Position numbers and translations under genes: made by a program | Assembly (NCBI GenBank): GCA_019914995.1 | Contig: CM034135.1 | Span: forward strand, 6,388,501-6,452,500 | Reading direction: 5' to 3' | DNA: 64,000 nt | Source of the DNA: Acanthochlamys bracteata | Lineage: Eukaryota; Streptophyta; Magnoliopsida; Pandanales; Velloziaceae | Notes under the pieces: model-generated | What the model saw: only the letters and a program-made list of their open reading frames with translations | What the model was told of the DNA's origin: nothing | Databases searched by the model: none | In this document: positions 41,438 to 53,877 of the stretch, piece by piece | Numbering within the stretch: position 1 is the first letter of the stretch | How the letters are laid out: each line of letters opens with the position of its first letter

Positions 41438-44330
41438 TTAATTTGTTTGTATGTTACTTTAATTGTTTCTGGATTGCTGCTGGAATAATTATATGGAGTG
41501 AAAATTTAGCACTAGTTATAGGAGATGTATCTGTGCTGGTGGGCTTGTTTTAATTTTGTAATAGTAGTTGTGATGTTTTAGATAAGATTTGAAGATTCTT
41601 GTGGGAGATGATGAGTCTATAATAAATTTGGAAGCTTTGGTATTTTTGGTATAGGTGGTGAAAACATGCACGCCAAATGTTCGATTGTTTTCCCAAGTGG
41701 ATGCACCATGTTAAAAGAAAGTGATCGTGTTAGTAATGTTGTGTGTGGATGAGGTTTGATGAAATTTTAATCGTATGAATTCCGACTCACAAATACTTTT
41801 GCTACAATTTTAGGGAAACTAGAGCTTGAATATAGGTGTATATAGATCAATACACAACAGGTAACTGAGTCTATGTTTTTATTCATCATCCATATGATTG
41901 CTACGATGCATGTTTGAAAGATTGTAAGCTAGGGCTTGGTTTCGCTATGCTGTTATTAATCTTCTAAACTTCAATAATTTCAGAAGTAATTCTTTTTAAG
42001 AAATGTTATTGCGTACCTACTTCTACAATGTTATTGCCACAGGTGCGGGTTGACTGTGTCCATACTGTGCCAACAAGTACTTGTGTTCAAGAAATTTTTT
42101 TCTCATGATGAAAACTTTTGGGTGCAATGTTTCTAGCTAATTTATTGTTGCCTTCTTTGGTTAGAACTGTGTTCTTTGGTGTTTATCAAAGCTGGGGACC
42201 TGATCTGCAAAATTTAAGTATTTGTTCTATAGGCTCGAGAACTGGACTATGGATGGCCCCGTTTAGCTATGCCGAAAACTTTTGAAATAAAACTATTTTA
42301 TAATGCTTTTAGCGGCTGCGAGTTTTTGCTGAAAAAATATCTTTATATTGAAAGGTGTTTGGATAATTTTTTATTGTATTTTATTTGATGTTGAAAACTG
42401 AATAAAATATTTGGATAAGCTTGTGCATATTTATGAATGACGTATATAATAATTGAAATATCATTAGTTATATATAATTAATATTATTAAATTTCTATTT
42501 TTTATATATTCTTTAATTTTTAAAGATAGTAATTTTTATAACATAATAAATTTATTAATATTAATACTTGTAATTTATTAGTAGATATTATTATTATAAA
42601 TCAATTATTAATTTGAATAATATTTCATATAAAGTTATCAATATAGAATCAGTAACTTTTTAACAATGTTTTGAAGTATTAAATTTAACATAATCATACT
42701 TATAAATTACATATGCATTTCAAAAGCGTGATCAATTTGATCCTTATACGGACTTAAGAACACAACATGATGATTAAACTATTTCAACATATATTTGCAC
42801 TTTCTAAAATTTTCAACATAATTATAATTTTAAATTGTGTAGTACGAACATATTACAAAATACAACACTGACATCAATAATTACAAGGTACATTAATTAG
42901 TTCATATACAATTACAAAACACATTAGCCATACCAAAAATTAATTTGCGATCCCATTCTCAATGACAAAGAGCATTTCAACACCATTCTCAAATGACAAA
43001 AAAGTTCTATTTTTCCTTGCAAAACAAGACATATCCTTAAAAGTTATGCTCCATTTAATCAACAGATCAACATAAGACATATCCTTTAAGAGAGAGGGGT
43101 AGTGTTTTGGAAGAGATGTTGATTTGGTCAATAACAACATAATTAATAATAATGATCTCACATATTCGTCCATTCATCCACACAAAAAAATTCAATAAAA
43201 ATAAATAAATTAACACAAAATCTACACAAAAATCAACTTATAAATTAACACAAAATCAACCAAAACCTTTGATTGAATCTAAGTTAAATGAAATTTAAAG
43301 AGTGTAGAGATCGGTTGCAAACGATCTCTTGGGACGAAGTGATTGGATGGCAAATTGATCAGTGTCGGAGATAGTAACATTGAACGAAAAATTGATTAAG
43401 AGAGATTGGGGAGGAGGGGGTGGAGCGGTTGCGAAAAGAAAATCAGAGAGAGAAATGAGGACGAAGACAACATGTAGAGCATAGATATTTTTTTGTAATA
43501 TTATAAAATTAGCAGCAGCAAAACAAAAACTTTCATATCCAAAATTTCACACAATTTTATGTTGAAAGCACTGAATCAGTGCTATTTATTTTTCACTATT
43601 TAAAGCCGCTTTTAGCGGCTTAAAATAAGCTCATGCAAAGCTTAAAACACTGATTTATGTTTCTCAAGACTTAAGAGTTTGTTTCAAATACACGAAAATT
43701 TATTTATTCATTCTAAAATTTGAGTCTAATCATTTTACGTATTTTAATTATCATTTTAAACTCATTTTTAGTTTCATACTGAATTCTACTTCTATCAAAA
43801 TTTTATTTTAAATTTTATTTTAATTATTTTAAATATTACTCCAAACTCTATATTGATTTTTTTATATTTATAAAATTTATTAGGGAAACTCAATATGTGT
43901 ATTTAAATACGCACTTAAAATTCCAAAAAATCACAGGCAACCACCCCTATAACGAGAGCTGTACACAAACAGAACGCCCAATTCAAGTAAAATGGAATTT
44001 TCATATATACGTTACATCATCAACAGCTGTGACTCCTATAAATCTAAGAATTTACAACATTTATTGTTGTAAATGTTTATCTCCAAAAAAACATTTTACG
44101 TACACAGCCAAGCATCTCGGAGATAAAATGATGCAAAATTATAAGCAGAGCAGGTTCTTAAAAACACTATAAACAGAACTGTACACAAACAGAGCCCTCC
44201 AAGTCGAGTAACAGCTTCTCCTTCTATAACACGTTATTGTCCAAAACGAGAACAAAGAAAAATAATTTACAACGGTAGTAATTTAATAATCAAATTAAAC
44301 AAAAAAATGGAACTAGCTAGCTAGCCTAGA
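41438..44330. other. Intergenic; possible worn transposable element at 42250-43640
   Basis: No intact gene. The block between GGCCCCGTTTAGC (about 42257) and an AAGCCGCTTTTAGCGGCTT palindrome (about 43602) is AT-rich in its left half and carries TTTTAGCGGCT near both ends. This suggests a degraded inverted-repeat element, but I cannot define its ends or a target duplication. A 77-codon minus-strand open frame inside (42940-43173) has no recognisable domain. Confidence 0.35.
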
Positions 44331-45140
44331 CTAGAGCTGCTGTGGCAAGAGGTAAGACTGCAAGTACAGCAGTGCAGTTCCCGTACACACGTATCTACAT
44401 CCCAACATTTCCATCATTCCAATTCTAACCTTCTCGACTCTCTTCTTCATCCCATCTCCCAATCTCGCAAACTCTAACCCTACTTCAGCTACCATTCCTC
44501 TGGACCCTGTTGCCGGCGTCGCTGCGGCAGAACAACAAGCAGGTCCTGGTAGTTCTTCAGAAAACCAAGCTGAAGTCGCTCCGATACTTCGCCCTTTTGC
44601 TTCACTGTCGATCATGTTGAACGCTCCTCTGTATCCTTCCGTAAGTATAGTCCATACAACACTTAATTCCTCTGGTTTACTTTCGATGATTGTTGAATCC
44701 TTAACATCATCGATCTCGAAATGGAAAACATCTGCAGATTGCTTGCTCAATCGATTCCCTTGCATAGCTATAGAGAGCACAGGTTTGTTAGTGCTACGGC
44801 GTCGGTCGAAAACATCGATAGCGAAGACAAGATTGGCAAGAGAAATGCGAGGAGAAGCAAGTCCACGGCGGCGACGATGTGACGAAGCAGAGTAGAAAAC
44901 AGCAAAGAGTTGTTTAGGCGAGCTATTGTTGTTGTTGTTGAGATGAGCTGCAGAAGGATAATTAGAGAGAAGGAGACGAAGCCATAGATGGTCTGAATAC
45001 ATGGCTTCCCTCCACAGTTTCGAAACGCATGAACAAACAGCTAGAGATTTCGGGTCCAGGAACTGTGCTACCAGGTGCAACGCCTCCCATGGCGGCGGCG
45101 GTGAAGCAGAAATCTTCTTCACTATTGCTTCGGCAACCAT
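44331..45140 (-). CDS. F-box protein (plant type)
   Basis: Intronless gene for 269 residues, starting at the ATG at 45140. Residues about 16-60 form an F-box: PPWEALHLVAQFLDPKSLAV, then CSCVSKLWREAMYSDHLWLRLL, with the Pro, Leu, Ser and Trp spacing that contacts SKP1. An Asn/Ser-rich linker follows, then a plant-specific region (ISLANLVFAIDVF, SVVWTILTEGYRGAFNMID). No Kelch, LRR, FBA or other named C-terminal domain is evident. It resembles my memory of the Arabidopsis 'probable F-box protein At5g04010', but I cannot verify that. The protein would join an SCF ubiquitin ligase as substrate adaptor; the substrate is unknown. The C-terminal third is Gly/Ala/Met-rich and less conserved in appearance. 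Confidence 0.88.
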   Translation of the reverse strand: MVAEAIVKKISASPPPPWEALHLVAQFLDPKSLAVCSCVSKLWREAMYSDHLWLRLLLSNYPSAAHLNNNNNSSPKQLFAVFYSASSHRRRRGLASPRISLANLVFAIDVFDRRRSTNKPVLSIAMQGNRLSKQSADVFHFEIDDVKDSTIIESKPEELSVVWTILTEGYRGAFNMIDSEAKGRSIGATSAWFSEELPGPACCSAAATPATGSRGMVAEVGLEFARLGDGMKKRVEKVRIGMMEMLGCRYVCTGTALLYLQSYLLPQQL

Positions 45141-46518
45141 TGTAAAAGCAGAATCTAGAATTTCATTGTATTGAATTGTTGCAGATTATATTGTCGTAGA
45201 TCGACGCAGGGACGAGAAGTTGTTTTATTTTGTAGCGGACTTTAGAAGAAGTGGGAGGGAGAACTCGTGGCCGAAAGAGGAGTTTGGTTTGGTGGCACGT
45301 GTTTTCCTCGAGTGAGATCGAAAAATGTGCGTGTTGTAGTATAGGTTGACACGTGAGAGTCACCAGTGTACCACGGGATTGACGTGTGAATGTTTTCGGT
45401 TGGCCATTTTCGTAGAACGTATTCTAGTTTTTTTGGATAAATTAAAAATCTAATTCCTTTATTAACACATAATTTTTTATTTTAAATTATATTTAGAAGA
45501 ACTTAGTTTTATAAAATTTAGTTTTGGGAACCACTAACTGAACCATTTTAGTTTGGAGCGCCAGGTTTGCAGATATAAGCTTATAAATTCATGACCGAAA
45601 TTTTTTGCAAGATGAGACCACTGATGATTGCAAACACAGAAGCGCGTTAGTAAATTAAATAAAAAATGAGTGAAGTATCCATAAAAAAAACTACAAATCT
45701 TTTAACAACATTCGCTCAAGAATTTGGATATTGTACATTTTTGCATTTTGAATATGTTACTATTGGAATGCTATGACTCATATTTTCCAACTTAGCTTGA
45801 AAATTGCTTACTAACAAATTATATTCACAATAAAAAATATTATTTTCACATCATGAATTTTTTCGTCACTACTTTAAAATTTCACTTCAACAAGTTTTTG
45901 TAGTTTCCAATTGTGATCCACATTTATTATTTTCACTATAAAAAAGTTTGCAATGACTTTAGCAATTTGTGGAAGTACAGAAATTAGGTATAAAATAGAT
46001 AAGAACAACGATAAATATTAAAACACAAATTTATTCTGAAAATTTTGAAGCAAAAACCAAAAATTTGTCACACTAGTCATTCTTCGCAGATGAACCGGTA
46101 TAACCGGATAAAAAGGAAACGAACGAAAATTTAAAACATGAATTTTTTTGCCGAAAGAAAATTAGACATGTTGCTTATAAGATTTAGAAATAAATGATTT
46201 TGCTATTTAGTAAAGGAATTGCTCCAAGTACAAAGGAAAAGAAAAACAATACTCGGTTTTAAAACAAAATTTTAATAAATTCTGCATTAATTTCAGGAGT
46301 TAGATTGGTTTTTTTTCCCGCTTAAAATTTGCAATTATTTTGTAAGATGATGCGATTCTTAAATAGAGATCAAAGAGAGAAATTAATGATGGTAAGAAGA
46401 AGAAGATGTACTTAATATGAAATGTGTTATTAACAATATTTGAAAAGTTTTTCTTTTAATATACTCTGAACTAGTGAGAGATAGACGTTTAGATCTTTTT
46501 TTTTATCAAATTAGTATC
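45141..46518. other. F-box gene leader and intergenic sequence
   Basis: The first 250 bases or so, GC-richer with CACGTG-like ACGTG words near 45300-45390, probably contain the F-box gene leader and promoter. Beyond 45420 it is AT-rich without coding signal. Confidence 0.4.
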
Positions 46519-48094
46519 TTGTTCTAATTTAGTAGTTTCCTAACTAAGATGAACTTGTATCATATATATATTGTATCTCTATTATACATAAAGTTTTATT
46601 ATATGAAATAATATTTTTTGTATTGTATCAAATTACATAATATCATAACATGTTGGTCTGATTCGGCCTAAGATCTGAGCTAACTCAAATTTTATTATTC
46701 ACTTTATTTAGAACCTTTTATGGTACACTTCATTTAGGACTTCATCTTTTGATTCATTTTACAGCAAATAGTCTGCCTCACTTAAATGTAGATAACCCAC
46801 TCTATTTAGAACAGTAGTCCGCTTCACTAAGAGCAGGCAACCCCCTTCACTTTAGAGAAAAATAATAAAAAAGTAGCCAGTCCAATGGGAGGTTCAGTGT
46901 TAAAAGAGTTAGTTTCACATTACATATATAGTTTTGAAATGATATTCATAAATGTTAGTTTCACTATTTTCATTACAAATTATTTTTAAAAATAAATTTA
47001 AATTCGTTAAATAATATCAGAGCTATGTTAACTGCCATTATATCACCATAGCTGACTCACATAGTCGGGCGCATCGATCTCTATTGCTGGCGATATTACT
47101 ACTGTCCCAAGTTGACAGAATTGATTAAACAATTCAATTAAAAAAGAAAAAAGTGAAAATTTTATCGTGCACCTTAGATCTTGCTATAAATTGCTACGCC
47201 ATGCCTCTGCCACATACCACCTCCATACCTTTGCTACAAATCGCTACCGTGACATCGCTGCATGGTGGCGTTTTCTATCTACCATCTCTCTGCTGTGCCA
47301 CGTCGTCATGCCTCGCTGTGCTGTGCCGAATTTTCTCTCAGATTGCATCTCCTCTCAAACCATCATCTCACTACTAATAAATTGACCGCCTGATCACCAG
47401 CCAATAATTACCGCTGTCGGTCAGATCAACTAAATAAAGAAAGGAGAAAAATGAGAGTCATGTCGAAAAATTCAAGTATTATTCAATCCGAAAGTGCTTT
47501 TAATGCAATAATTATTTAAATTTAGTTCTTTATGAAGTTTTATCTCATAATATATTAGTGAGAGGGGAAAACTTTTTTTTTTATATTCGTGTATGAAACC
47601 ACATGATGAATCAAAAAATAGATATGAAAAATGGTATACTGAAAATAATAAGGTTTGAAGATAGCTATTAATATCTTTGACTCTAAAAATTATGAAACGT
47701 TATTTACACTTACCCACTATTCCTGAAAATTGGAGTGCTCTATCGAAGACCTTTATGATAGAAGTGATGAATTATTTGGTATTCTTCTTTAATTTAAAAG
47801 CATTTATTGCAAATAAAGTTAAGAATCTCTTTCTTAGTATTATGTATAGTTGATTGAAATTTTCGAAAGTTAGATCAAGGTGATAAAGTGGTCATAAAGA
47901 TGCTAATAATATTACAATATACAAAATCCTTTGAACTACTTGGGGCAAACATATTTTTGGCTTGATTTGAAAGTGATTTTGAACAAATTATATAGAGATT
48001 CTACGCAAAGACCTATTCACATATTAGAATAATATTACTTTTTGGTTCATTATGATATTAGATGTCGCTCTATTCTGAAAGTGAATCTGCAAGT

Positions 48095-49020
48095 TCTGCA
48101 AACGTACTCATTACAGTCAAACGGGTCATACCAAAAATAGATGGTTTGAACTTGTTGGATATCCAGAATGGTGAAACTATAGTTGTGATCAAGGTTGTCC
48201 AAATCGGGATATTAGGTAGGATCGTTTCGTTTTAATATGATCGTAAAATCGGGATCTTAAAATAAAATCGTAAGATTTTACATACCGATATATTTTATAA
48301 ATTTTTTTTTCGATACCTTTAAAAATCTTTTATAAAAGTTTTTCTAATAATTTTTCTAAAAAAATTTTATTACATTTAAAAAATTTTAAATTTCTTTTAA
48401 ATTTTATAAAATTATTCTATATTTTATAGAAAATTTCTCAAAATTATAATTTTTCAGAAAACCTTCAAAATTTTAGAGAAAACTCTATAAAATTTTATAA
48501 AAAAACTCTTTCAAATATAGTTAATTACAAAAAACTTTTTAAAAGTAAAATCGTATAAGATCATAAAAAGATCGGAATCTTACCGAGTTTAAATTTTAAA
48601 TTGGGATTCAGGTGGGATTTTACTTAAAAAATATTTTACTTGAAATCGGGATTGTTTAGTTGAAGTAAAATCGTAAAATCGTAAGATTTTAACATTTAAA
48701 TCGAAATTTTGATAATCTTGATTGTGATAACAAGAGAGACTATAAGAAAAATAATGTCGCTACAGTTGTTGAAATAAAGATAGAAAATGATGGTTTCTAA
48801 ACAAGACTCAGCCTTAATAGCAGCTGTAGACAATAGAGGTAAGATTTTACATATTTCTACACAAGTTATTAATAGTATAGAGATAATTTATTTTGGTATT
48901 ACTGATTATAATATGGAGGTAAGCCTTCTACACAAAATTTTATTTTCACTACTAATGGTAATTTGAATCTTATTGTTGGCGAAGGATCTTGTATCTCTCA
49001 CGAGTATTTGAGTTTAGATT
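48095..49020 (+). pseudogene. Copia gag/protease remnant
   Basis: The best stretch reads HYSQTGHTKNRWFELVGYPEW, then a stop (48172-48174), then NYSCDQ. The copia pattern is CxxC...GHTKxxCFELxGYPEWW, so all Cys ligands of the knuckle are lost and the final Trp is TGA. After the nested element, degenerate copia-like text continues: ISTQVINS followed at a distance by TTNGNL and VGEG, matching the region around the protease Asp motif, which is itself destroyed. Several further stops and frame slips. No function possible. Confidence 0.6.
48190..48720. mobile_element. hAT-like non-autonomous element, family B copy 2
   Basis: Left end CAAGGTTGTCCAAATCGGG, right end (reverse complement) CAAGATTATCAAAATTTCG, flanked by GTTGTGAT (48182-48189) and ATTGTGAT (48721-48728), an 8-bp duplication with one mismatch. 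The ends share repeated ATCGTAAAATCG/CGTAAGATTTTAC words with the copy at 24488-25532. 531 bp, AT-rich, no open frame. It splits the copia gag remnant, so it inserted after that retroelement. Confidence 0.75.
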
Positions 49021-49832
49021 CAGTTTAATTGTTCGATCTTTAAGTTATAACATTTATCAATTTTTAAAATTATCAAAATTTTATCTTGTATTGTAATTTT
49101 TCTGCCAACAAGTAGCTGTCGTGGCGATCGAGGACAAGTTAAATAATTGTAGGCTTAGGTGGTCTAGTCATACTTGCGCAAACCTAAAGATGCTCTAGTG
49201 CATAAAAGTGATGCGATTCTTTTGAACACTTAAAAAAAAAAAGAATAGATCAAAATTAACTTGATATAGGATGACAGCAAAAAACTCAGAGAAATTGAAC
49301 TTTTCGCTAAATCTATTAATATTTGAACGGAATGAAAAAATAGATTCATATAGCTGACCCCATATACGTGAGATAAAGGCTTAAGTTGTTATTGTAGTAA
49401 AATTTTTGCATGATGTTATGCGTGTAAAGACATTCGAACAAACCAGATGATCGGTTATGGTATTAAGCGAAGATAGTTGTATTATTTAAATTTGGTGTCA
49501 AAAAATTCTGATAAATTACATCAAGCATTGAAGGTGAGTGGCTCAAAAGGTTACATCAAGAGTTGAAGATGAATGGATCAAAAGGTGAGAAGATAAAATT
49601 AGACATTTGCTTGTGGCATTGACGTCTTTGCTTATTTTGGAAGTAGTGGCAAAATACATGTTCTTAAAGTTTCTAGATTTGGGTATGAATGACATGTACA
49701 TTCTATTTTGATGGTTTTCTAATTGAGATGATCTTGTATCAATATATATTGTATCCTTTTTATGCAAAAAACCTATTATCTAAAACCCAAGTTTCTTGTA
49801 TTCTATTAAGTTATAGTATAATTATTTTTTAT

Positions 49833-51709
49833 ATTTCGCTTTTGATAATTTATTGTTTAGGGAGTTTGGAGTTTTGAACTCTTCAGTACAAAGGAGTAGT
49901 TAAACTTCAAACCCCACACATTTTGTCAAGAATACACTCAGACTTTATTCGCGTCATCTATCTCCTTCATTCGCTCACTCTCTCACTGCCTTTCTGGTTG
50001 ACAAGGTGACGACAATTTGTGCCAAATATCCACAAATCAAATCTATCCCTCTTTGTGCAATCAAATAAATATTAACTACTCAATTATAATTCAACCACAA
50101 TAGCAATATATAGATACAATCTTTTACTATTTCAATAATGATAATAATAATAAGTACAAATTCATCTCTAATATATTATTAGATGATCATCTCATTTTTA
50201 AATCAAATACACATAATCAAGCCACAATAGAAAGGAGAAGTTTAGAACAAAATTACCTAGAATTTGAGAAAGATGATTGAGCCAAAGGATGAAGGATTCT
50301 ATAGTAAAAGTAAGAGATCTCTTCTCTTCTTTTCTCTTTCTTTCTTCTTCACCTTTTCCTTCCCTCTCCTTTTCTCTTTTCTTTCTTTTCTCTTTGTGGC
50401 TGCTGCTCACTGTTAGAGCTCTCAAACCCTCTACCGATTCATCCTCTTTTCTTATTTTCATTCTTTTCTTTTAATTGCAACTTAGGGCTATGAAATAAAA
50501 TTTATTTGGGTCCTCCACATTGAAAGAAAACCCAAAACCGGTCTCTTCCTCCAATTACATTACTATCTCTTTTTCTTCTTCTTCTTCTTTTTCTGCGATT
50601 CAATTGATCTCCAATCATTTTCATCGCTCGCCTACCTGCTTGAATGCTGCTAATTCTCAAATAATCCCCTCTTCCTCATGGTTAGTGCTTCGAACATTTT
50701 ATCAATCTTTTGGTTCAGAAAGGACATATTAAGATGAGAAAAAATATTTAAAACAAATTTCAAGATAGAGTTGTTCTTTATTAGTACCAGGAAATATAAA
50801 AGATTTTACAATGAATATATAACGATAGACAAAGTAAAACACAATTAACTTATGTAGAAATGCTCACAACAATATTAGAGAAAATTTTATGCAGAGTAAA
50901 CAAAACCATTAGTAATAGTGAGTTATTCCTTTTCATGCATTTCAGAATAACAACAACTACTCTTTTGCCGAGAACAAGATCTATTACAAATACTATAAAC
51001 AAATTTTCACGAGCACACACATACTGCACATGGCTATTTGCGGCACTACTATGCATGTAACTCTTTGTCTTTGCCGATGGCTACAATACTACAGCTCACC
51101 ACTTCTTGAAAGAGGAGGTTGAAGTGGTGCCTTTCCATGCTAAGCCTGTAAGGTTCAGACTAGTAACAAACTTCTAATCCTAATGAGGCTTATGAAACTA
51201 ATGGGACTGAAAAACTCCGTAAAAGGTTAAATTAGAAACTTAAAATAAATTAGGAAAGTTTCCAAGCACCAATATATTTTGGAATACGAATATAGGAGCT
51301 TAAAGATTTTTCTCTGCAATTACCGAAGGCTATAATCATGTGATGACATCCTAAGAAAAAAAATTGATCGACATTTTTTATATATTCAGTTGCAAAAAGG
51401 AATAGTGCAAGAAACATAGATTCAAATGAAAAATTTATGCTACTTCTCAAATATATAATAGTCGACCAAACTAAAAGCATGGAGTTGATTGAGGAGAAAC
51501 CATGTCTCAAGTAATTAATGCACACAAATGAATTAAGCATATAAGAGAATCATTCTACTTCTTTACAAGTAATGCTATACAGTTCCTTTGCAAAAGCTGG
51601 AACATGCATACAGCAATCGCCTATTATCTGGAAATGTGAAGAATATTGAAGTTGCTTCTCAGTACTCACTTCATGTATTCAGATCTACTGCAGCTAGGGG
51701 TAAATTTAC
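49833..51709. other. Intergenic, no gene identified
   Basis: Contains a pyrimidine-rich tract at about 50308-50400 and 50560-50600 (TTCTTCTTCTTC). Open frames here are translations of these low-complexity runs and are not credible genes. Confidence 0.45.
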
Positions 51710-51775
51710 ATCTTCAATTTACCCACCCCTTTAGGATTATGATGTGTCATAATCTTGAGAGGGTAAATTGAAGAT
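51710..51775. repeat. 66-bp foldback (long hairpin)
   Basis: ATCTTCAATTTACCC at 51710-51724 pairs perfectly with GGGTAAATTGAAGAT at 51761-51775. The inner sequence continues to pair imperfectly (AGGATTATGA with TCATAATCTT) around a TGTG loop, giving arms of about 30 bases. Could be a tiny MITE remnant or a small-RNA-type hairpin; no transcript evidence. Confidence 0.75.
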
Positions 51776-53340
51776 ATTGTTTGATACACGGATGAATTAG
51801 ATCGGTCCGATATTGATTAAAAATAAAATAAATAAAATTAATATGTTAGAAAATTTTATAATTTAATAGCTTAAATTTTTAGATTAAATTGGACTTTCTA
51901 ATCCATTAGCCGTGATTTTTAGATTTTTTATTTTTGTTAACTCTTTTGATATTACTAATTGCAGATGATCTAATACTGTTACTTCTAGGGTTGTTTTGCC
52001 GGTGGTCATCACTGATTGGCATGCCATGTTGACTTCGTCAAATGATACTTGACACAACATTGTGCAGGATGCAAACAAAAATTGAGCTGAAGTTTGAGAT
52101 TTATCTCATTTGCTTTATGATGTGTTCACACATGTTAGTATTGCGCACGACCTGGAGAAAACTAGACACCTAGCTAATGGCGTATTATGTAGAAATTTGT
52201 GAACAATATAAACATCATATGCTGCACGGAAAAGAGAAGCCAAATGATCTTACTTCACTAAAAACATAGTCAGCATTAGAGGAGTGTTTGTCAGTCCGTT
52301 TTGTGTTATTTCTATTCCAAAAGAAAATTTATATTTCCTAATAAATCTTATATATTATGTTTTTTTTTTTAAATTTAAAAAATACAGATAAATTAAATTA
52401 TATATATATATATATATATTTTTTTTGAGTTGAAAAAGTCAAATTTGTTTTTTGAAAAAGCTTCGAAATAAGTTCAAATTCGGAAAAATGTTAGCACTCT
52501 CAAACGTCCCATATAAGTAAATATCCTTTTTTCCTTTTTGCTTTTAATTTACTTTTTTTTTAAATAAGAACATTTTCAACCTCAAATGGTTCAAAACTAC
52601 TGAAATATAATCGCTTAAATAAACTATTCGTTTGAAAGCATATTCTATCCTCATTACTATACTTTGTGAAACTCCTTGCAGCTGCGTTCCTTGAAGCTAT
52701 AACAATAAGAGTTTCCACATTTCAGAGCTTCCATTGCAGCACGAAGTCTCACCCAAAACAAGTGCTTGTGAGATGTTTCTCATCCACTGTTCAACAACAG
52801 CGAACATGAGACATAGATTGCATCTACATAAAAATATTAGCATGCGATATGAATATGCAAAAACTAAATTTACTGTACATTTTCATTACAAGTAGGTCTC
52901 ATAATCACAGAAGTGCTCGAGGACAATTAAAACACATGCTATAATGCCATTGTAAACAATAGAAGTACAGCATTTGAGAATGAGTTCACATGCATTTCAG
53001 AAAGAGAAGCAGATCACGAACCAGGGCAAAATGAAGAAGAGGACTAAGTATTTCCAAGTGAAACTGAACATGACCAAATTTTCTCTAGAAAGGGGTATAA
53101 AATCTAGGCAGAAAACAGGCTTGCAATACAGCCACGGTTGCTTTTATATAAGGAGGCCTATTTCATTAGCATAACTAACAAACTGAAGGAACAGAAAAGC
53201 CACTACAATGATTGAGAAGTGCAGCTAAAAAGGCCAATGGCACAGCTACATGCTTTATGAGCGGAGAGTTTGACAAAAATACCAGTGGCATACTACACAC
53301 TGTACAGATCCTACCACTATTATCTTCATATTATCAGGCA
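51776..53340. other. Intergenic / downstream region of the minus-strand gene
   Basis: Holds an (AT)n run at about 52392-52420. At 52680-52800 the minus strand reads a 36-codon open stretch starting MFAVVEQWMRNISQAL and ending at a stop; it looks protein-like but is too short to assign and could be a chance frame or a remnant exon. Nothing else supported. Confidence 0.35.
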
Positions 53341-53568
53341 AGGCCTTATGGAGCAACACAGCTATATCAACATGTTAAGATACCTAGTACTGTTACGAGG
53401 ACCATAGAGCAAAAGATGGTGCACTTATCCAAAAACTGCAGCATGGGAACGAGAAGGCCTCATGGAGCAACTCAGCCATATCTACATGCGAAGATGCCTA
53501 GTACTGTTACGAGGACCATAGAACAGAAATGGTGAGCTTATCCAAAAATTGCAGCATGAGCATCTTAT
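53341..53568. repeat. Tandem duplication, 114-bp unit
   Basis: Units start at 53341 and 53455 with AGGCCTYATGGAGCAAC and share CCTAGTACTGTTACGAGGAC and TTATCCAAAAAYTGCAGCATG. About 90 percent identical by eye. Lies in the 3' flank of the minus-strand gene; the plus-strand open frame across it is incidental. Confidence 0.9.
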
Positions 53569-53877
53569 ATAAATTCTTCTCTTAAGCCATTGCAGGTAAA
53601 TGCTCCTCTTTAACTGCTCACAATGACGACATTATGTTGCTTCTTAATTCCCCAGGTCTTATCTGATTGAAGATCATAAACAACATACATGCAATAAATG
53701 GCTCCTTTATTTGACTGCTTCTATACACAGGATCTTCGGGCGAACCTGCACATAATACAGCTGTTACATAGCAAACCAAGAACTTTAGCTACATGACTTA
53801 CTTCAACATAAAGGTGCTTAGGCTACCTGCTCATAAGGATAATTTGCCCCACTTCTTCCTCTGCTTTTCCAGGCTTG

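Larger units (their letters stand above)
46519..49832 (+). mobile_element. Ty1/copia retrotransposon relic
   Basis: About 135-bp direct repeats at 46519-46655 and 49699-49832 share GATGAWCTTGTATC, ATATATATTGTATC and TTTTGTATT-like words and may be parts of the two LTRs. ATATCAGAGC at about 47014 resembles the plant primer-binding site TGGTATCAGAGC, complementary to initiator Met-tRNA. A degenerate gag with a worn zinc knuckle lies at about 48060-49020 on the plus strand. No reverse transcriptase, integrase or RNase H signature is visible, so most of pol is deleted. A hAT-like element at 48190-48720 is nested inside. LTR limits are approximate because the copies have diverged heavily. Confidence 0.6.

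Noticed and set aside
42940..43173. 77-codon minus-strand frame downstream of CHLD
   Set aside because: No domain; sits in a worn AT-rich element-like block. Considered as a transposase remnant, but no catalytic motif is visible.
50198..50474. Overlapping open frames on both strands in a CTTT-rich tract
   Set aside because: Translations of a pyrimidine-rich low-complexity run (Ser/Phe/Leu on one strand, Glu/Lys/Arg on the other).
53212..53535. 107-codon plus-strand frame with internal repeats
   Set aside because: The repeats come from the 114-bp DNA duplication in the 3' flank of the minus-strand gene; no recognisable protein features.
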